A stretch of 7,302 nucleotides of DNA from an uncultured Caulobacteraceae bacterium (GTDB taxonomy: Bacteria; Pseudomonadota; Alphaproteobacteria; Caulobacterales; Caulobacteraceae): the NCBI GenBank assembly GCA_946480495.1, contig CAMLKO010000049.1, positions 1 to 7,302 of the forward strand, written 5' to 3'. A program made the translations under genes and the position numbers. How positions within the stretch are numbered: position 1 is the stretch's first letter; each line of letters opens with the position of its first letter. This document shows positions 6,718 to 7,302 of the stretch, in pieces. Below the pieces are notes generated by a model that made no database searches, had not been told where the DNA came from, and was given only the letters and a program-made list of their open reading frames with translations.

Positions 6718-7302
6718 AGACCGGTTTGCCGTCAGGCCCCGTGACGGAAGCCCAGCTCGCGCGGACCATGTCCTTCACGTTCGCGGGCAAGGGTACGTAG
6801 TCGAGCTCCTGCGCCGCGGCGTCGCCGTTGGCGTAGGCCCAGTCGAAGAACTTCAGCACCGACTGGGCGGTCGCGGCGTCCGACTGCTGCTTGTGCATCA
6901 GGATGAAGGTCGCGCCGGTGATCGGCCAGGAGGTCGCGCCGTGCTGGTTCAAGAGCAGCAGGTAGAAGCCCGGCGCCTTAGACCAGTCCGCGCCCGCCGC
7001 GGCGGCGGCGAAGTTGGCGGCGGTCGGGGCCACGAACTGCCCGTCGGCGTTCTGCAGCAGGGCGTAGGTCATGTTGTTCTGCTTGGCGTAGGCGTACTCG
7101 ACGTAGCCGATGGAGCCGGGGGTCTGCTTGACGTAGGCGGCCACGCCGTCGTTGCCCTTGCCGCCCTGCCCGGCCGGCCAGGCGACGGAGTCGCTGGCGC
7201 CGACGCTGGCCCACTGGGGCGCCACGGCGGTCAGGTAGGAGGTGAAGAGGAAGGTCGTGCCCGAGCCGTCGGAGCGGTGCACCACGGTGATCGGCAGGTT
7301 GG
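6701..7302 (-). CDS. pstS: Phosphate ABC transporter periplasmic substrate-binding protein PstS, C-terminal part (runs off the right edge)
   Basis: These are the last 199 residues of PstS, which captures phosphate in the periplasm and delivers it to PstC/PstA. The fragment begins NLPITVVHRSDGSGTTF. The R-S-D-G-S-G-T segment (residues 9-15 of the fragment) corresponds to the phosphate-binding RADGSGT loop of E. coli PstS. Later family traits are the GNDGVAAYVKQTPGSIGYVEYAYA region, GATFILMHKQQSD and VLKFFDWAYANGDAAAQELDYVPLP. Roughly the first 130-150 residues, including the export signal, are outside the window. The frame is open to the edge, so the GTG at 7285 is not the start. The stop lies 17 nt inside pstC, so the two genes are overlapped and co-transcribed. 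The promoter and any PhoB-binding Pho box are beyond the edge. Confidence 0.96.
   Translation of the reverse strand, partial: NLPITVVHRSDGSGTTFLFTSYLTAVAPQWASVGASDSVAWPAGQGGKGNDGVAAYVKQTPGSIGYVEYAYAKQNNMTYALLQNADGQFVAPTAANFAAAAAGADWSKAPGFYLLLLNQHGATSWPITGATFILMHKQQSDAATAQSVLKFFDWAYANGDAAAQELDYVPLPANVKDMVRASWASVTGPDGKPVYVAAH

Noticed and set aside
5731..6744. Plus-strand open frame of 337 codons opposite pstC
   Set aside because: The composition is dominated by Arg, Gln, Asp and Gly, as expected for the antisense of membrane-protein codons at high GC. The pstC frame is certain.

Overview
The window looks like a chromosomal segment of a GC-rich alphaproteobacterium, most likely in or near the Caulobacterales. 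This is inferred from base composition, from the FecI/FecR/STN-TonB receptor arrangement that is abundant in that order, and from the style of the proteins; no marker gene fixes the taxon. The window holds eight real genes, two of them cut by its edges. Coding density is very high: the only gaps are 99 bp (515-613) and 114 bp (2197-2310), and the long open frames opposite these genes are GC-driven shadows.

Left third (1-2196, all minus strand): a cell-surface-signalling and uptake cassette. Transcription order is ECF sigma factor (FecI-like), FecR-type membrane sigma regulator (ATGA overlap), then the start of a TonB-dependent outer-membrane receptor with a signal peptide, an N-terminal STN signalling domain and the beginning of the plug. 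In the known Fec-type logic, a loaded receptor signals through its STN domain to the periplasmic part of FecR, which frees or activates the sigma factor. The sigma gene and the receptor gene share a gap-free upstream block of about 43 bp (30 of 43 identical, with runs of 12, 7 and 6 identical bases). It is probably the promoter and leader read by the sigma factor itself, which would make this an autoregulated circuit. The substrate of the receptor cannot be read from the sequence.

Middle (2311-4077, plus strand): a ClC-family anion channel or transporter with a C-terminal CBS pair, divergent from the sigma gene. The gating glutamate is kept, but the internal 'proton' glutamate is valine and the GSGIP and GxFxP pore motifs are degenerate, which suggests an uncoupled or otherwise atypical ClC protein.

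Right part (4074-7302, minus strand): the high-affinity phosphate ABC importer in the order pstS (5' end missing), pstC, pstA, pstB, with every junction overlapping (17, 4 and 4 nt). PstS binds periplasmic phosphate, PstC and PstA form the channel, and PstB hydrolyses ATP. The set ends at pstB, whose stop codon overlaps the ClC stop codon, so phoU and phoB do not follow as they do in many proteobacteria. The operon promoter and any Pho box lie beyond the right edge.

No RNA gene, insertion sequence, CRISPR array or attachment site was seen. The most interesting signals are the shared upstream block, a strong GC hairpin inside the start of pstC, and the unusual ClC residues.
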